DNA of 64,000 nt from an uncultured Pedosphaera sp. (GTDB lineage: Bacteria; Verrucomicrobiota; Verrucomicrobiia; Limisphaerales; Pedosphaeraceae): NCBI GenBank assembly GCA_903918755.1, contig CAIXFN010000085.1, forward strand, positions 1 to 64,000, given 5' to 3'. Below the pieces are notes generated by a model, which had not been told where the DNA came from, ran no database searches, and worked only from the letters and a program-made list of their open reading frames with translations. The translations under genes were made by a program, and so were the position numbers. Shown in pieces: positions 55,216-64,000 of the stretch. The stretch's first letter is position 1; each line of letters starts with the position of its first letter.

Positions 55216-57876
55216 TTACCGGGCCGGCTTCGGTTTGGGACTGGCTTTGGTCGGCGCATTGGTCTTCACCGGTAGTTGCTTTTTGATTTCCTCCAAATCC
55301 TGCCGTAGTTCCCGATTCGCTTTCTCCAGATCAAGGACTTCCTGGCGGAGATTCTTGAAGTCGTCCACCGGCTTACGGGCGGAACGCAACGTGGACAGGG
55401 ATTGCGCGGCGGCGGCCTTTTCCGGACCGTTCCGGGCACTGGCGAAGTTTTGCAAGACGGCGATGGCGCGCGGGTCACCCAGTGTTCCCAAAGCTTCCAA
55501 TGCCGCGGTCGCGATGGTTTGGTTTTTGTGATTCACGTAGCTCACCAGGAAGTCGCGCACGGCATCCTTTTTCTCCTCATTCCGGGCCAGATAAGCCACG
55601 GTGTGGAGGCCGGAAACGAAACCACCGGTGCGAAACGCCCTTTCCCGTTCGCGCAAAGTGGCCAGGAGGGGATTGATATAGGCGGGGTCGTCCTGCGACT
55701 GGATCGCGCTGATGGCGGCGTCGGCCAGTTCATTCCGGAAGGAGTCGGATTGCAGGTACTTGGTCAGCAATACAGGAACTTCCGGGGCATTGTAGTCACC
55801 CAGACTGCGGAGGGCCGCCGCCAGAATGGCCGGGTTTTTTTCCCGCTCCAGCATGGCGCCGGCCGCGATCCGCGCGGAGTCGTGGTAGAAGCCGCCCAGC
55901 GCGCTGGCGACTTGCAGGCGCACGCGCGCATCCGGTTGGTTCGTGGCGGACAGAAGGGCTTGCAAGGCTTCCGGCGTATGGATGCCCCGCAGTGCCTGGG
56001 CGGCCCGGGTGCGGACGCCGTAAAAGGGATCTTCTTTCAGGCTGGTCGCCAGTTTCGCGACGGTCTCCTGATCTTTGCGGTCGCGTAGTTCTTCTACCGC
56101 CAGCAGGCGGCCCACGAGGTCGCTTCGGTCCGCCAGTTGCGCATATACCATCGGGGTCGGCAGTTTGAAGGTGATTTTGGCGAGCAGTGTGTAATCGGGA
56201 TCCAGGCGGACTATTTCCGGGACAGAAGGCAGCGCGAAACTAAATTCCGAGTATTTTTCCCGCACCTGGATGGTGCGATCCACGGTCCCGAATTTCCCTT
56301 TGAAGCGGATGGTGAGGGGGAAATTGAACAGCAGTATTTGCTCGTCGATCTTTTGGTTCTGCCGCAGCGTGATTTTCGCCATCCTGGTCTGCTCGTTCCA
56401 CTCATAGCTGGCGCCTAATTCCGGGTTATGCGCGTGGTAGAGCCATTGGTCGAAGAACTGATCAAACGATCGGCCGCTCAATTCCTCGATGACCCGCCGC
56501 AAATCTTCCGTCACTACATTCCCAAATTTATGGCGTTCTACGTAGGTTTTGATGCAGCGTTGGTACAATTCCTTCCCGAGTTGGGAACGCAACATGTGCA
56601 ACACCCAGCCACCTTTGGGGTAGGGGAGGTAACCGTATTGGCCAAATTCCTCGTCGGGGTCGCCATAAGTATGACGGACGATGGGCACCGTGTCCGGCGA
56701 CATGCTGATCAACCCGGCGGCATTTTCATAAAGTCCATAGAGCATCGCGTCATGCCCGTTTTGGTGTTCCTCGTAAAGCAGGGCATAATAGGTCGCAAAC
56801 CCTTCGTTGAGCCAGATATCGCTCCAGTCCTTGCAGGTGACCAGGTCCCCAAACCATTGGTGCGCCATTTCATGCGCCACCAGGGAGTCGCCGTCGATGA
56901 TGTTTTCCGTCGCGGCGGAGAACAATTCCCCATCCGTCAGCAAAGTGGCGCTGGTGTTCTCCATGCCGCCCCAAATGAAATCCTGGAGGCAGATCTGGTC
57001 GTACTTGTCCCAAGGATAAGGTATTCCGGTTTCCGTTTCGAAAAAGCCCATGATGTCCTTCGTATGCCGGAAAAAGGCCGGTGCTTCCCGACTCTCCGAC
57101 GGTGGGGTCAAGTACGCCAGGGGCACATTCTTGTAGTGGTCTTCCATGCGGGTGAAATATCCCGCCGAAAGCGAGATCAGGTAATTGGCATGCGGCTTGT
57201 CCTGCGACCAGTGGAAGGCGGTCAAGCCCGTGGCCGCATCGCGATTCGTGGAGACGAGCCGGCCATTCGATTCCGCGGTCATGCCCGCGGGAACATGGCA
57301 GGTCACCTCCGTCGTGTATTTCGCGTTGGGCGCGTCCAGGCAGGGATACCAGTGCCGCGCTTCGATGGGCTCCCCATTGGAAAACAGATGAGTGTCACCC
57401 GCGGGATAACCCATTTCCTGGGTGCGAAAATAGATTCCCTTCGTGGGTTCGGCATCATAGGTGATCGTCACGGAAGCAGACTTACCGAGGGGGATCGGTT
57501 GGACGAAATCAATGATCACCTGGTTCGTGGTGGTGGTCCAGGATCGGATTTCCTCGGATGAACTCACGCTCCGGATTGCCAGGTCCACCGCGTCCAGGGT
57601 CAGTTCCGGCAACGGTTCGACGTTGGGCTGGAATTGCAGCACCACGCTCCCGACAAATCGGCGCCGCGGGAAATCCGGCGTGATGTCCAGGGCCAGGTGG
57701 CTGATCTTCACGGCCCGGTCCGGCGCATATTTGCGATGGTCCGGTGAATCCACCGGCGCCAGAAAACGGGCGGCTTTCCAGCATTGCAGGCTGCCCGATT
57801 CCGTCGCCATTGTGCCCGAACCGCAAAGCAGCAGACCGGTGACAAACGTGAAGGTGGAGATTCGATGAGGTTTCAT
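55216..57876 (-). CDS. M1-family aminopeptidase with HEAT repeats
   Basis: An 886-residue exported zinc metallopeptidase. A signal peptide (about 1-24) is followed by the M1 catalytic core: GGMEN (303-307, variant of GAMEN), zinc site H335-E336-x2-H339 with the third ligand E358 in WLNEGFATYY, and WFGDLVTCKDW. Residues from about 570 are HEAT-like repeats (VAKLATSLKEDPFYGVRTRA, AQALRGIHTPEALQALLS). A charged coiled-coil tail (NRELRQDLEEIKKQLPVKTNA) ends the protein; a copy of this tail survives at 52508-52606. Confidence 0.92.
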   Translation of the reverse strand: MKPHRISTFTFVTGLLLCGSGTMATESGSLQCWKAARFLAPVDSPDHRKYAPDRAVKISHLALDITPDFPRRRFVGSVVLQFQPNVEPLPELTLDAVDLAIRSVSSSEEIRSWTTTTNQVIIDFVQPIPLGKSASVTITYDAEPTKGIYFRTQEMGYPAGDTHLFSNGEPIEARHWYPCLDAPNAKYTTEVTCHVPAGMTAESNGRLVSTNRDAATGLTAFHWSQDKPHANYLISLSAGYFTRMEDHYKNVPLAYLTPPSESREAPAFFRHTKDIMGFFETETGIPYPWDKYDQICLQDFIWGGMENTSATLLTDGELFSAATENIIDGDSLVAHEMAHQWFGDLVTCKDWSDIWLNEGFATYYALLYEEHQNGHDAMLYGLYENAAGLISMSPDTVPIVRHTYGDPDEEFGQYGYLPYPKGGWVLHMLRSQLGKELYQRCIKTYVERHKFGNVVTEDLRRVIEELSGRSFDQFFDQWLYHAHNPELGASYEWNEQTRMAKITLRQNQKIDEQILLFNFPLTIRFKGKFGTVDRTIQVREKYSEFSFALPSVPEIVRLDPDYTLLAKITFKLPTPMVYAQLADRSDLVGRLLAVEELRDRKDQETVAKLATSLKEDPFYGVRTRAAQALRGIHTPEALQALLSATNQPDARVRLQVASALGGFYHDSARIAAGAMLEREKNPAILAAALRSLGDYNAPEVPVLLTKYLQSDSFRNELADAAISAIQSQDDPAYINPLLATLRERERAFRTGGFVSGLHTVAYLARNEEKKDAVRDFLVSYVNHKNQTIATAALEALGTLGDPRAIAVLQNFASARNGPEKAAAAQSLSTLRSARKPVDDFKNLRQEVLDLEKANRELRQDLEEIKKQLPVKTNAPTKASPKPKPAR

Positions 57877-58188
57877 AACTGGATGGCTGGGGTGGGGAGG
57901 GACGGAAGCAAGTTTGGGTACCCGCCGGAGGCCTGATTAGGGGGGCTTATTTGGTGTTTTGGTGATTTTCTACCACGCTGCCGCTGCGCCAAGAGCTGAA
58001 TTCTCCGCCCGGCGCCTGGGCTCATTTTAATACCCGTTGGCCGGCCGGTTATCCATCACAAATTATCCGGTCACCCGCCTGGAAAAATTGCCCGCTCTTT
58101 TCGCTCGACTTTGCGTCCGGCCCGGTTGCAAAATCGCGAAACTTTTCAACCAGCGGGCCAAACCGGACCTGGCGGGTTGTTTATACTT
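57877..58188. other. 312-base gap without a recognised gene
   Basis: Between divergent genes (M1 peptidase minus, DUF1080 plus). No coding frame or clear promoter boxes were identified; it presumably holds both promoters. Confidence 0.5.
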
Positions 58189-59388
58189 ATGAAAATGCAC
58201 TCGAATTTGACGATGATTTGCGGTTGGCTCGCGTGCGCCTCGGGCGCACTGGCCGCCGACAACGTTTTCCACGGCCCGACGTTTTATGGCGATGCGCCCG
58301 ATGCCCATCATGCCTGGGCGATTCATGACGCCAACCGGCCCCAACCTTTGATTGTCACCCCGGGTACGGTCAGCACGCAGGAGCAGCCTGGCAAGCCGCC
58401 TTCGGATGCCATTGTGCTCTTTGATGGCACCGATCTCTCCAAATGGGAAGCCGACACTGGTGTGGGCGTCCCCACGAAATGGATCGTCAAGGACGGCGCG
58501 ATGGAATGTGTGCCCGGCTCGGGCTACATTCGCACGAAGGAAAAAATCGGCGACTGCCAATTGCATGTCGAATGGGCCGCTCCCATCCATGTGCAGGGCG
58601 ATAGCCAGGGGCGCGGCAACAGCGGCGTTTTTCTCATGGGCCTCGTCGAAGTCCAGGTGCTGGACAATTATAACAACCCCACCTACGCCGACGGGTTGGC
58701 GGGCTCCGTTTATGGTCAGCACGCCGCCATGGCCAACGCGCTCCGCCCCCCGGGACAATATCAGACTTATGACATCATTTTCCGCCGCCCGCTCTACGCC
58801 AAGGGCGGCGAATTGCTGGAGCCGGGTTACGTCACCGTTTATGAAAACGGCGTGGTGGTGCAAGACCACGCCGTGATTGAAGGCGAGACGGGCCATCAAG
58901 CCCGCACCAAGACCATGCACTTTCCGGAGGCCGGCCCCTTGAAGTTTCAAGACCACGGTAATCCGGTCCGCTACCGGAATATCTGGTATCGCCAGCTTCC
59001 CCGCCGCGCCAATGACGGTGGCGACGACGGCTACCTCACCACCGAGGCCACCACCGCCAAGCGGGCGGAGATCGCCGCCAGCATTCGCGCGGATGCCGAC
59101 AAGATGACCGGGGCCAACCAGACCGTGGCCCGGACCCTCCGCTACGCCGAGTCCCTGGTGTACACCCGGGATGACGCCACCTATCAAAAAGTCGAGGCCG
59201 CCCTTCTGGAATATGTGGCCGGAATCGCCGCCCTGCCCGCCGATCAAGTCGGGGCCAAAAAGGATGAAGTCAAACATTTGCGCGATGTTTGCCGTTACCT
59301 CGCCAAATGGAAGATCGTTCCCGACGACTATGCCCCGAAGGCGAAGCTGGATCAGGCGGTGAAGGACCACAATTGGGACAAACGCTAA
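58189..59388 (+). CDS. DUF1080 (3-keto-disaccharide hydrolase-type) exported protein
   Basis: A 399-residue exported protein. ATG 58189 (MKMHSNLT) gives a signal peptide ending near GALA. The DUF1080/concanavalin-like domain (about 75-270) has IVLFDGTDLSKWEADTG, YIRTKEKIGDCQLHVEW, GNSGVFLMGLVEVQVLDNY and HFPEAGPLKFQDHGNPVRYR. Family members have been linked to hydrolysis of 3-keto-glycosides. The C-terminal ~110 residues are helical. A lactonase gene follows 19 bases downstream on the same strand. Confidence 0.88.
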   Translation: MKMHSNLTMICGWLACASGALAADNVFHGPTFYGDAPDAHHAWAIHDANRPQPLIVTPGTVSTQEQPGKPPSDAIVLFDGTDLSKWEADTGVGVPTKWIVKDGAMECVPGSGYIRTKEKIGDCQLHVEWAAPIHVQGDSQGRGNSGVFLMGLVEVQVLDNYNNPTYADGLAGSVYGQHAAMANALRPPGQYQTYDIIFRRPLYAKGGELLEPGYVTVYENGVVVQDHAVIEGETGHQARTKTMHFPEAGPLKFQDHGNPVRYRNIWYRQLPRRANDGGDDGYLTTEATTAKRAEIAASIRADADKMTGANQTVARTLRYAESLVYTRDDATYQKVEAALLEYVAGIAALPADQVGAKKDEVKHLRDVCRYLAKWKIVPDDYAPKAKLDQAVKDHNWDKR

Positions 59389-59407
59389 CTCAGGTTATTT
59401 GAGCTCC

Positions 59408-60577
59408 ATGAAACTGCCCCTCCCGGTCAACTCCCTTCGCGGCGCCATTGCGGCCGGAATGCTCCTCGCCACCGTCGCCGCCCCGGCGGCGGAGGCCGCC
59501 TGTCTGGTTTACGTCGGCACCTATACCAACGGCAAAAGCAAGGGAATCTATGCTTACCGCATGGAGCCCGGGAATGGCAGTTTCACCGCGCTGGGATTGG
59601 TGGCCGAAACCCCCAATCCCACCTTCCTGGAAATCGAACCGTCGCGCGGCTTGTTGTTTGCCGCCAATGAAATCACGAAATTCCATGGCGAATCAGCCGG
59701 TGCCGTCAGCTCTTTTGCCATCGATACCGCCTCGGGCAAACTCAAGCCCCTCAATCAGCAATCTTCCCGCGGCCCCGGTCCTTGTCATGTTGGCGTGGAC
59801 GCCACCGGCAAGAATGTCTTGGTGGCCAATTATACCGGCGGTAGTGTGGCGCTCCTGCCCGTCGCCGCGGATGGTCGCCTCGGTGCCGCCACCTCCTTTT
59901 TCCAGCACGCTGGCAAGGGCGTTGATCCCGGCCGGCAGGAAGGACCACACGCCCATTTCGTAACCACGGATGCGGCCAATCGCTACGCTTTCGCTTGCGA
60001 TTTGGGATTGGACGAAATTTTGATTTACAAACTGGATCCGCTGAAGGGCGTCCTTACCCCCAATGATCCACCTTTCGCCAATGTCAAAGCGGGTTCTGGT
60101 CCCCGCCACCTCGCCTTTGGGCGCGATGGCCGGCAGGTGTATGTGCTCAACGAGATGACCGCCACTGTTACGGCGTTTAATTATGACGCCGTCCGGGGGC
60201 AAATGAAGGAATTTCAAACCGTGGCCGCCCTGCCGGAGGGGTTCCATGGGGGTTTCAGTGGCGCCGAGGTGTTCCTACACCCTTCGGGCAAATTCCTTTA
60301 CACCTCGAATCGCGGCGCCAACACCATTGCCGCGTTCCGGATCCAACCCGGCACGGGCGCCTTGTCCCTGATCTCCCAGACCGCCACCCAGGGGAAGACC
60401 CCGCGGAGCTTTGGCATCGATCCCACCGGCAAGTTCCTCCTCGCCGCCAATCAGGACTCCGGCACGATTGTGATTTTCCAGATCGATGAAGCCAGCGGGG
60501 AATTGTCTCCCACGGGCAAGGTCTTGGAAGTGCCCTCCCCGGTGTGTGTGAAGTTTCTTTCGCTGGCCGGAAAATAG
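59408..60577 (+). CDS. Exported YbhE-type lactonase family protein
   Basis: A 389-residue seven-bladed beta-propeller of the 6-phosphogluconolactonase (YbhE/Pgl) family. ATG 59408 (MKLPLPVN) gives a signal peptide; TTG 59399 is a less likely start. Blades are seen as VYVGTYTNGKSKGIYAYRM, SRGPGPCHVGVDATGKNVLV, GPHAHFVTTDAANRYAFACD and SGPRHLAFGRDGRQVYVLNE. Exported versions probably hydrolyse sugar lactones outside the cytoplasm. It shares a transcription unit with the DUF1080 gene. Confidence 0.88.
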   Translation: MKLPLPVNSLRGAIAAGMLLATVAAPAAEAACLVYVGTYTNGKSKGIYAYRMEPGNGSFTALGLVAETPNPTFLEIEPSRGLLFAANEITKFHGESAGAVSSFAIDTASGKLKPLNQQSSRGPGPCHVGVDATGKNVLVANYTGGSVALLPVAADGRLGAATSFFQHAGKGVDPGRQEGPHAHFVTTDAANRYAFACDLGLDEILIYKLDPLKGVLTPNDPPFANVKAGSGPRHLAFGRDGRQVYVLNEMTATVTAFNYDAVRGQMKEFQTVAALPEGFHGGFSGAEVFLHPSGKFLYTSNRGANTIAAFRIQPGTGALSLISQTATQGKTPRSFGIDPTGKFLLAANQDSGTIVIFQIDEASGELSPTGKVLEVPSPVCVKFLSLAGK

Positions 60578-60638
60578 GGCCGGTGGGGATGGCTGAATCC
60601 TGCCGGGAGCGAAAGCAGAAAAAGAGTTATTTCTGGGC

Positions 60639-60667
60639 TTTACATTGTCGGTGTAACCGCATAAATT
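60639..60667 (+). promoter_or_regulatory. Sigma70-like promoter for the pseudopilin-like gene
   Basis: TTTACA (60639-60644), 17-base spacer, TAAATT (60662-60667). Transcription would start near 60674, about 45 bases before ATG 60719 (or 21 before GTG 60695). Both boxes match the consensus well. Confidence 0.5.
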
Positions 60668-60718
60668 GTTGGTCAATCAGCAGTTTTTGGTTCCGTGGCC
60701 ACTCAATCACATAGCAAT

Positions 60719-61612
60719 ATGTTGAGTCAGGATGTTGCGGCGGAGTCGTTTAGGTCGCATCGGTTCAAGCTTAGCCGCGCCGGATTCACCTTGGTTGAAC
60801 TTCTCGTTGTCGTTGCCATTATTGGCATCCTGACCGCGATGTTGCTGCCTGCCATTTCTCGTTCCAAGTCCCGGGCGCTGGCGATTTTTTGCATGAACAA
60901 CAGCCGGCAGTTGGCGGTGGCTTGGACGCTTTACGCCCAGGACAACAACAACCGTCTGGTGTATAATCTCGGTGGCGATCCGCTCACCACCGGGGTGGCC
61001 CCTTCCTCGCAAGCCAATTGGGTCAATAATGTGATGGATTGGACGCTCTCGCCCGATAATACCAATACCGCTTTCGTCGTCAGCGATTTTTCCCTCCTCG
61101 GCCGCTCGGTCGGTGGTTCCACCGGGATTTATAAATGCCCCGCGGACCGCGCCTTGAGCGATGTTCAAAAACAGGCCGGGTGGTCGGGTCGCGTGCGCAG
61201 TGTCTCCATGAACGCCATGATGGGGAATCCGGGCAGCGGCATCCTGAAAAATGGCAGAAACATCAATAACCCCGGTTATCGACAGTTTTTGAACGAAAAC
61301 GACATTTCCGAACCCAGCCGCCTGTTTGTTTTCCTGGATGAACACCCTGACAGCATCAACGATGGATACTTTCAAGCCCATCCGGCGGGGGCCGCCAATG
61401 AGCAATTGACCTGGGTGGATTTGCCCGCTTCGTACCACGCCGGTGGCGGGAGTTTCACCTTTGCCGATGCCCATACGGAAATCCACCGTTGGCAGTTTGA
61501 CACCACCCGGCGTCCCGCGATTCCCGGGGGGGCGGGGCTGCCCATTCCCATTCGCACCGGCGAGGAAGCGGACTTGTTCTGGCTGCTTTCGCACATGAGC
61601 CTCCAACCTTGA
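60719..61612 (+). CDS. Type II secretion pseudopilin-like protein
   Basis: A 297-residue protein (GTG 60695 would add 8). A prepilin methylation motif GFTLVELLVVVAIIGILTAM marks it as a type IV pilin/pseudopilin-like protein. After the helix the typical planctomycete/verrucomicrobial continuation CMNNSRQLAVAWTLYAQDNN follows, and near the C terminus FTFADAHTEIHRWQ matches the H-X9-DG-like box. Such proteins occur in many copies in this phylum, usually without nearby secretion genes. Role unproven. Confidence 0.85.
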   Translation: MLSQDVAAESFRSHRFKLSRAGFTLVELLVVVAIIGILTAMLLPAISRSKSRALAIFCMNNSRQLAVAWTLYAQDNNNRLVYNLGGDPLTTGVAPSSQANWVNNVMDWTLSPDNTNTAFVVSDFSLLGRSVGGSTGIYKCPADRALSDVQKQAGWSGRVRSVSMNAMMGNPGSGILKNGRNINNPGYRQFLNENDISEPSRLFVFLDEHPDSINDGYFQAHPAGAANEQLTWVDLPASYHAGGGSFTFADAHTEIHRWQFDTTRRPAIPGGAGLPIPIRTGEEADLFWLLSHMSLQP

Positions 61613-61719
61613 GCCCGTTCGTTCCTCGGGTGGCATGCTTCGGAACGGCGGCCAGCGAGAAAAATAGCTCGCCAAATCACTCCTCCAGCCTTATGCTCCA
61701 CCCGATTTCTAAAATCGTT

Positions 61720-62703
61720 ATGCAAGCAAAAAGTGCGGGTTTATTCGTCGCGGCGTTCTTGGCCGCCGGTGGTTTGTTTTTAACCGGCAGCGCGGTTATG
61801 GCGCAGGAGCAGCCCAAACCGCCGACTCCTGCGCCTACGTTGATCCCTTTTCCCATCAACCGGCCTGTCCCCCTGCCTGGGCAGGTCACGCCAACTCCGC
61901 AGGTCCTCCCCGTTCAGCCGCCCGAGGCCTTGGTCTGGGATGCCAATGAGAAGGAATTGACGGTGAAACCCGGCGCCGCCACGGCCGAATTCTTTTTTGC
62001 CGTTACTAATGTTTCGGAAGCCCCCTACACCATCACCTCGATTCATACCTCGTGTGGTTGCACCGTGGCCAAGGCGCCCCCCATGCCCTGGACCCTGGCT
62101 CCCCATTCGGATGGCCGGGTGGAGGTCAGTGTGAATCTGGCCGGCAAATCCGGCACGATCATGAAGCAAGTCACGGTGCAGTCCACCAACGCGCCGAAAC
62201 TCCTGAATGTCACCATCAAGATTCCGGATAGTCCGGAATTGGTTCGCCTGCGCAACATGCAGATGGCCACCGCCGACCCGGCCGCCATCTTCAAGGGCGA
62301 ATGCGCCTCGTGTCACGTGGTGCCCACCGTGGGGAAATTTGGTCCCGAACTGGCCAAAGCCGCTTGCGGGATTTGCCACGAAGCGGAACGCCGCGCCACC
62401 ATGGTTCCGGACTTGAAGAACCTGCCGCACCCCACCGACTATGCCTTCTGGAAGGAAATCATCAGCAATGGTAAACCCGGAACCTTGATGCCGGGATTCT
62501 CCGTTGCCAAAAACGGTCCCTTGAGCGTGGAGCAGATTGAGTCACTCGCCCAACTTTTGGCCAAAACCATTCCTTCGAAGCTGACTCCCATACCTGGAAC
62601 CAACACCACGTTGGTGCGCTTGCCGCCCAGCGCGGGACTGCCGGCGATACCCCCGCCGCCCGCCCCTCCGGCACCGCCCGCTCCTCCGGCCGTTCCCAAG
62701 TAA
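61720..62703 (+). CDS. DUF1573 protein with diheme cytochrome c domain
   Basis: A 327-residue exported protein (ATG 61720, MQAKSAGLF; ATG 61693 is possible). After a signal peptide and Pro-rich linker, a DUF1573 domain ends in TSCGCTVAKAPP. A cytochrome-like region follows with two CxxCH heme motifs, CASCHVV and CGICHEA, then MPGFS supplying a Met ligand. The C terminus is Pro/Ala-rich. It could be a periplasmic electron-transfer protein; DUF1573 itself has no defined role. Confidence 0.85.
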   Translation: MQAKSAGLFVAAFLAAGGLFLTGSAVMAQEQPKPPTPAPTLIPFPINRPVPLPGQVTPTPQVLPVQPPEALVWDANEKELTVKPGAATAEFFFAVTNVSEAPYTITSIHTSCGCTVAKAPPMPWTLAPHSDGRVEVSVNLAGKSGTIMKQVTVQSTNAPKLLNVTIKIPDSPELVRLRNMQMATADPAAIFKGECASCHVVPTVGKFGPELAKAACGICHEAERRATMVPDLKNLPHPTDYAFWKEIISNGKPGTLMPGFSVAKNGPLSVEQIESLAQLLAKTIPSKLTPIPGTNTTLVRLPPSAGLPAIPPPPAPPAPPAPPAVPK

Positions 62704-62730
62704 GTCAAGACCGGGCAGGGGAGAAGTATC

Positions 62731-63633
62731 ATGCCCATCGAATTGCCAGCGCTCAGCCGGCGCCGTTTTATCGGCGGTTCCCTGGCCTTCGGGGTAGCTT
62801 TCTTCTGTGACCAGTTTGTCGGAGCCGCCGAACCGGAACCTGATCCGGATTCCTGGGCGCTCATTTCGGATACCCATCTCGCGGCCGATCCTGCTTTCAT
62901 CTCGAAAGGGGTGAATCTGACGGAGTCCTTGCAAACTGTGGTGGCGGAGATTGCCGGTCTGGCGCGTCCTCCGGCAGGAACCCTCATCAATGGTGATCTT
63001 GCGTTTGATGCCGGTGAACCGGGGGATTACGCCCGCCTGATCGAAACCCTCCGCCCCTTGCGCCGCGCGGGCCAACGGGTTCACCTCACGCTCGGGAATC
63101 ACGATGATCGCGAGCATTTTTGGGAAGCGTTCACCGCCGAAAAGGCAACCGCTCGTCCGGTCGCCGACCATCAGATGATGATGATCCGGTCGCTGCGGGC
63201 GAATTGGTTTGTTTTGGATTCCCTCGAAAAGGTCCACTCGGTTCCGGGTCGCCTGGGCGAAGCGCAACTGGCCTGGTTGTCCCGGGCGCTGGACGAAAAT
63301 GCCGACCGGCCGGCCTTGGTCATGTGCCATCACAATCCCGATCCGGCCAAGGCCCTGAAAGACACCCCGGAACTGCTGGCCATCCTACGGCCCCGGAAGC
63401 AGGTCAAAGCCTTCTTTTTCGGGCATACCCACAACTGGGATGTGCAGCGGGATGAAAGTGGCATCCACCTTATCAATCTGCCCCCCACGGCCCACGTATT
63501 TACTCCGGGCCGGCCCCGCGGCTGGGTTTATTTGCAACTGCAGCCCGCCGGGGCGCGCCTTGAATTCCGCTCCCTGGACCGCGGGCATGCCGCCCACGGT
63601 CAGCTCGTTGACCTGCCTTGGCGGAACGGATGA
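62731..63633 (+). CDS. Calcineurin-like metallophosphoesterase
   Basis: A 300-residue metallophosphoesterase with a Tat-like N terminus (LSRRRFIGGSLAFGVAFF). All metal-site motifs are present: ISDTHLAAD, NGDLAFDAGE, LGNHDD, CHHNPD, GHTHNW. Overall similar to CpdA/icc-type enzymes, but exported, so its phosphoester substrate is unknown. Its last 4 bases overlap the next start. Confidence 0.88.
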   Translation: MPIELPALSRRRFIGGSLAFGVAFFCDQFVGAAEPEPDPDSWALISDTHLAADPAFISKGVNLTESLQTVVAEIAGLARPPAGTLINGDLAFDAGEPGDYARLIETLRPLRRAGQRVHLTLGNHDDREHFWEAFTAEKATARPVADHQMMMIRSLRANWFVLDSLEKVHSVPGRLGEAQLAWLSRALDENADRPALVMCHHNPDPAKALKDTPELLAILRPRKQVKAFFFGHTHNWDVQRDESGIHLINLPPTAHVFTPGRPRGWVYLQLQPAGARLEFRSLDRGHAAHGQLVDLPWRNG

Positions 63634-64000
63634 ACCCCTCCACGGTGCGCTTGGACAAGTGGTTGTGGGCCGTGCGGCTCTACAAAACCCGCAGCCTCGC
63701 CACGGAAGCCTGCCGGCTGGGCCGCGTCACCATCGCCGGCCAGACCGTCAAACCCGCCCGCTCGGTGCATCCCGGTGAGGTCATCGTCGCGAAAACCGGC
63801 GATTTGACCCGCACTTACCAGGTCCTGGCGCTGGTGGAACAGCGCGTCGGTGCCCCCGCCGTGAAGGAATTCGCGGGGGACCTCACCCCGGCTGAGGAAT
63901 ACGCCCGTCGCCGCGAGGCCGTACTGGAGCCCGTCTTTGCCTGGCCCAAAGGGCAGGGCCGGCCCACCAAACGGGATCGCCGCCGATTGGATGAAATGTT
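63630..64000 (+). CDS. S4-domain RNA-binding protein, Hsp15-like (cut by window end)
   Basis: Starting ATG 63630 (ATGA overlap with the previous stop), the frame stays open to the window edge (123 codons). STVRLDKWLWAVRLYKTRSL followed by GRVTIAGQTVKPARSVHPGE is the S4 RNA-binding domain of Hsp15 (HslR), which binds free 50S subunits carrying stalled nascent chains. A basic tail (GRPTKRDRRRLDEM) is typical. The C terminus is not visible. Confidence 0.85.
   Translation, partial: MNPSTVRLDKWLWAVRLYKTRSLATEACRLGRVTIAGQTVKPARSVHPGEVIVAKTGDLTRTYQVLALVEQRVGAPAVKEFAGDLTPAEEYARRREAVLEPVFAWPKGQGRPTKRDRRRLDEM

Overview
The window is GC-rich bacterial DNA with one tRNA gene and about 53 protein genes. 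The gene content points to the PVC superphylum, most likely a Verrucomicrobiota lineage related to Pedosphaera/Limisphaerales. Evidence: an adjacent DUF1549/DUF1553 and DUF1501 pair, Tat-exported sugar-isomerase-like proteins, a DUF1080 protein, a DUF1573-cytochrome protein, a GFTLVELL pseudopilin-like protein and many exported proteins of unknown role. The assignment is inference from gene content; no rRNA or marker gene is present to confirm it.

Layout. 0.1-7.3 kb: tRNA-Ser, a membrane histidine kinase, then the DUF1549/1553 and DUF1501 pair. 7.3-10.6 kb: a tight three-gene minus-strand operon (HAD phosphatase, deoxyhypusine-synthase-like protein, PfkB/RfaE-like kinase) that looks like an uncharacterised pathway. 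10.6-15.8 kb: exported isomerase-like proteins, a PIG-L deacetylase and an alpha/beta hydrolase. 15.8-18.9 kb: small membrane proteins, a LysE-type exporter and the psd-pssA phosphatidylethanolamine operon. 19-24.6 kb: a putative glycan operon (E1-alpha, E1-beta, a ColD-like PLP dehydratase with His in place of the Schiff-base Lys, a B12-binding radical SAM enzyme, a family-2 glycosyltransferase). 24.8-32.5 kb: Nudix hydrolase, membrane/TPR protein, an AT-richer segment bounded by a 21-bp direct repeat, ComB-like phosphatase, OGG1-like glycosylase and a PAP2-GT39 fusion. 32.5-37.1 kb: a four-gene ABC sugar transporter closely resembling YtfQ-YtfR-YtfT-YjfF. 37.4-41.1 kb: a translationally coupled kaiC-kaiB-kaiB-histidine kinase operon. 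41.3-48.3 kb: GNAT remnant, two TlpA-like thioredoxins around aconitase, a lone receiver and a hybrid kinase with a degenerate N-terminal receiver. 48.8-64 kb: beta-propeller phosphoesterase, TPR protein, AT-richer island with an Imm26-like gene and a duplicated gene tail, LamG protein, M1 aminopeptidase, DUF1080 protein, lactonase, pseudopilin-like protein, DUF1573-cytochrome, metallophosphoesterase and an S4-domain protein cut by the window edge.

Themes: exported polysaccharide/glycoside processing (DUF1080, lactonase, isomerase-like and LamG proteins, sugar ABC transporter), envelope synthesis (pssA/psd, GT2, GT39, LysE) and signalling (three histidine kinases, a receiver, KaiC/KaiB). The least explained systems are the three-gene deoxyhypusine-synthase-like operon (7.5-10.6 kb), the E1/ColD-like/radical-SAM cluster (19-24.6 kb) and the KaiC-KaiB-KaiB-kinase operon (37.4-41.1 kb).
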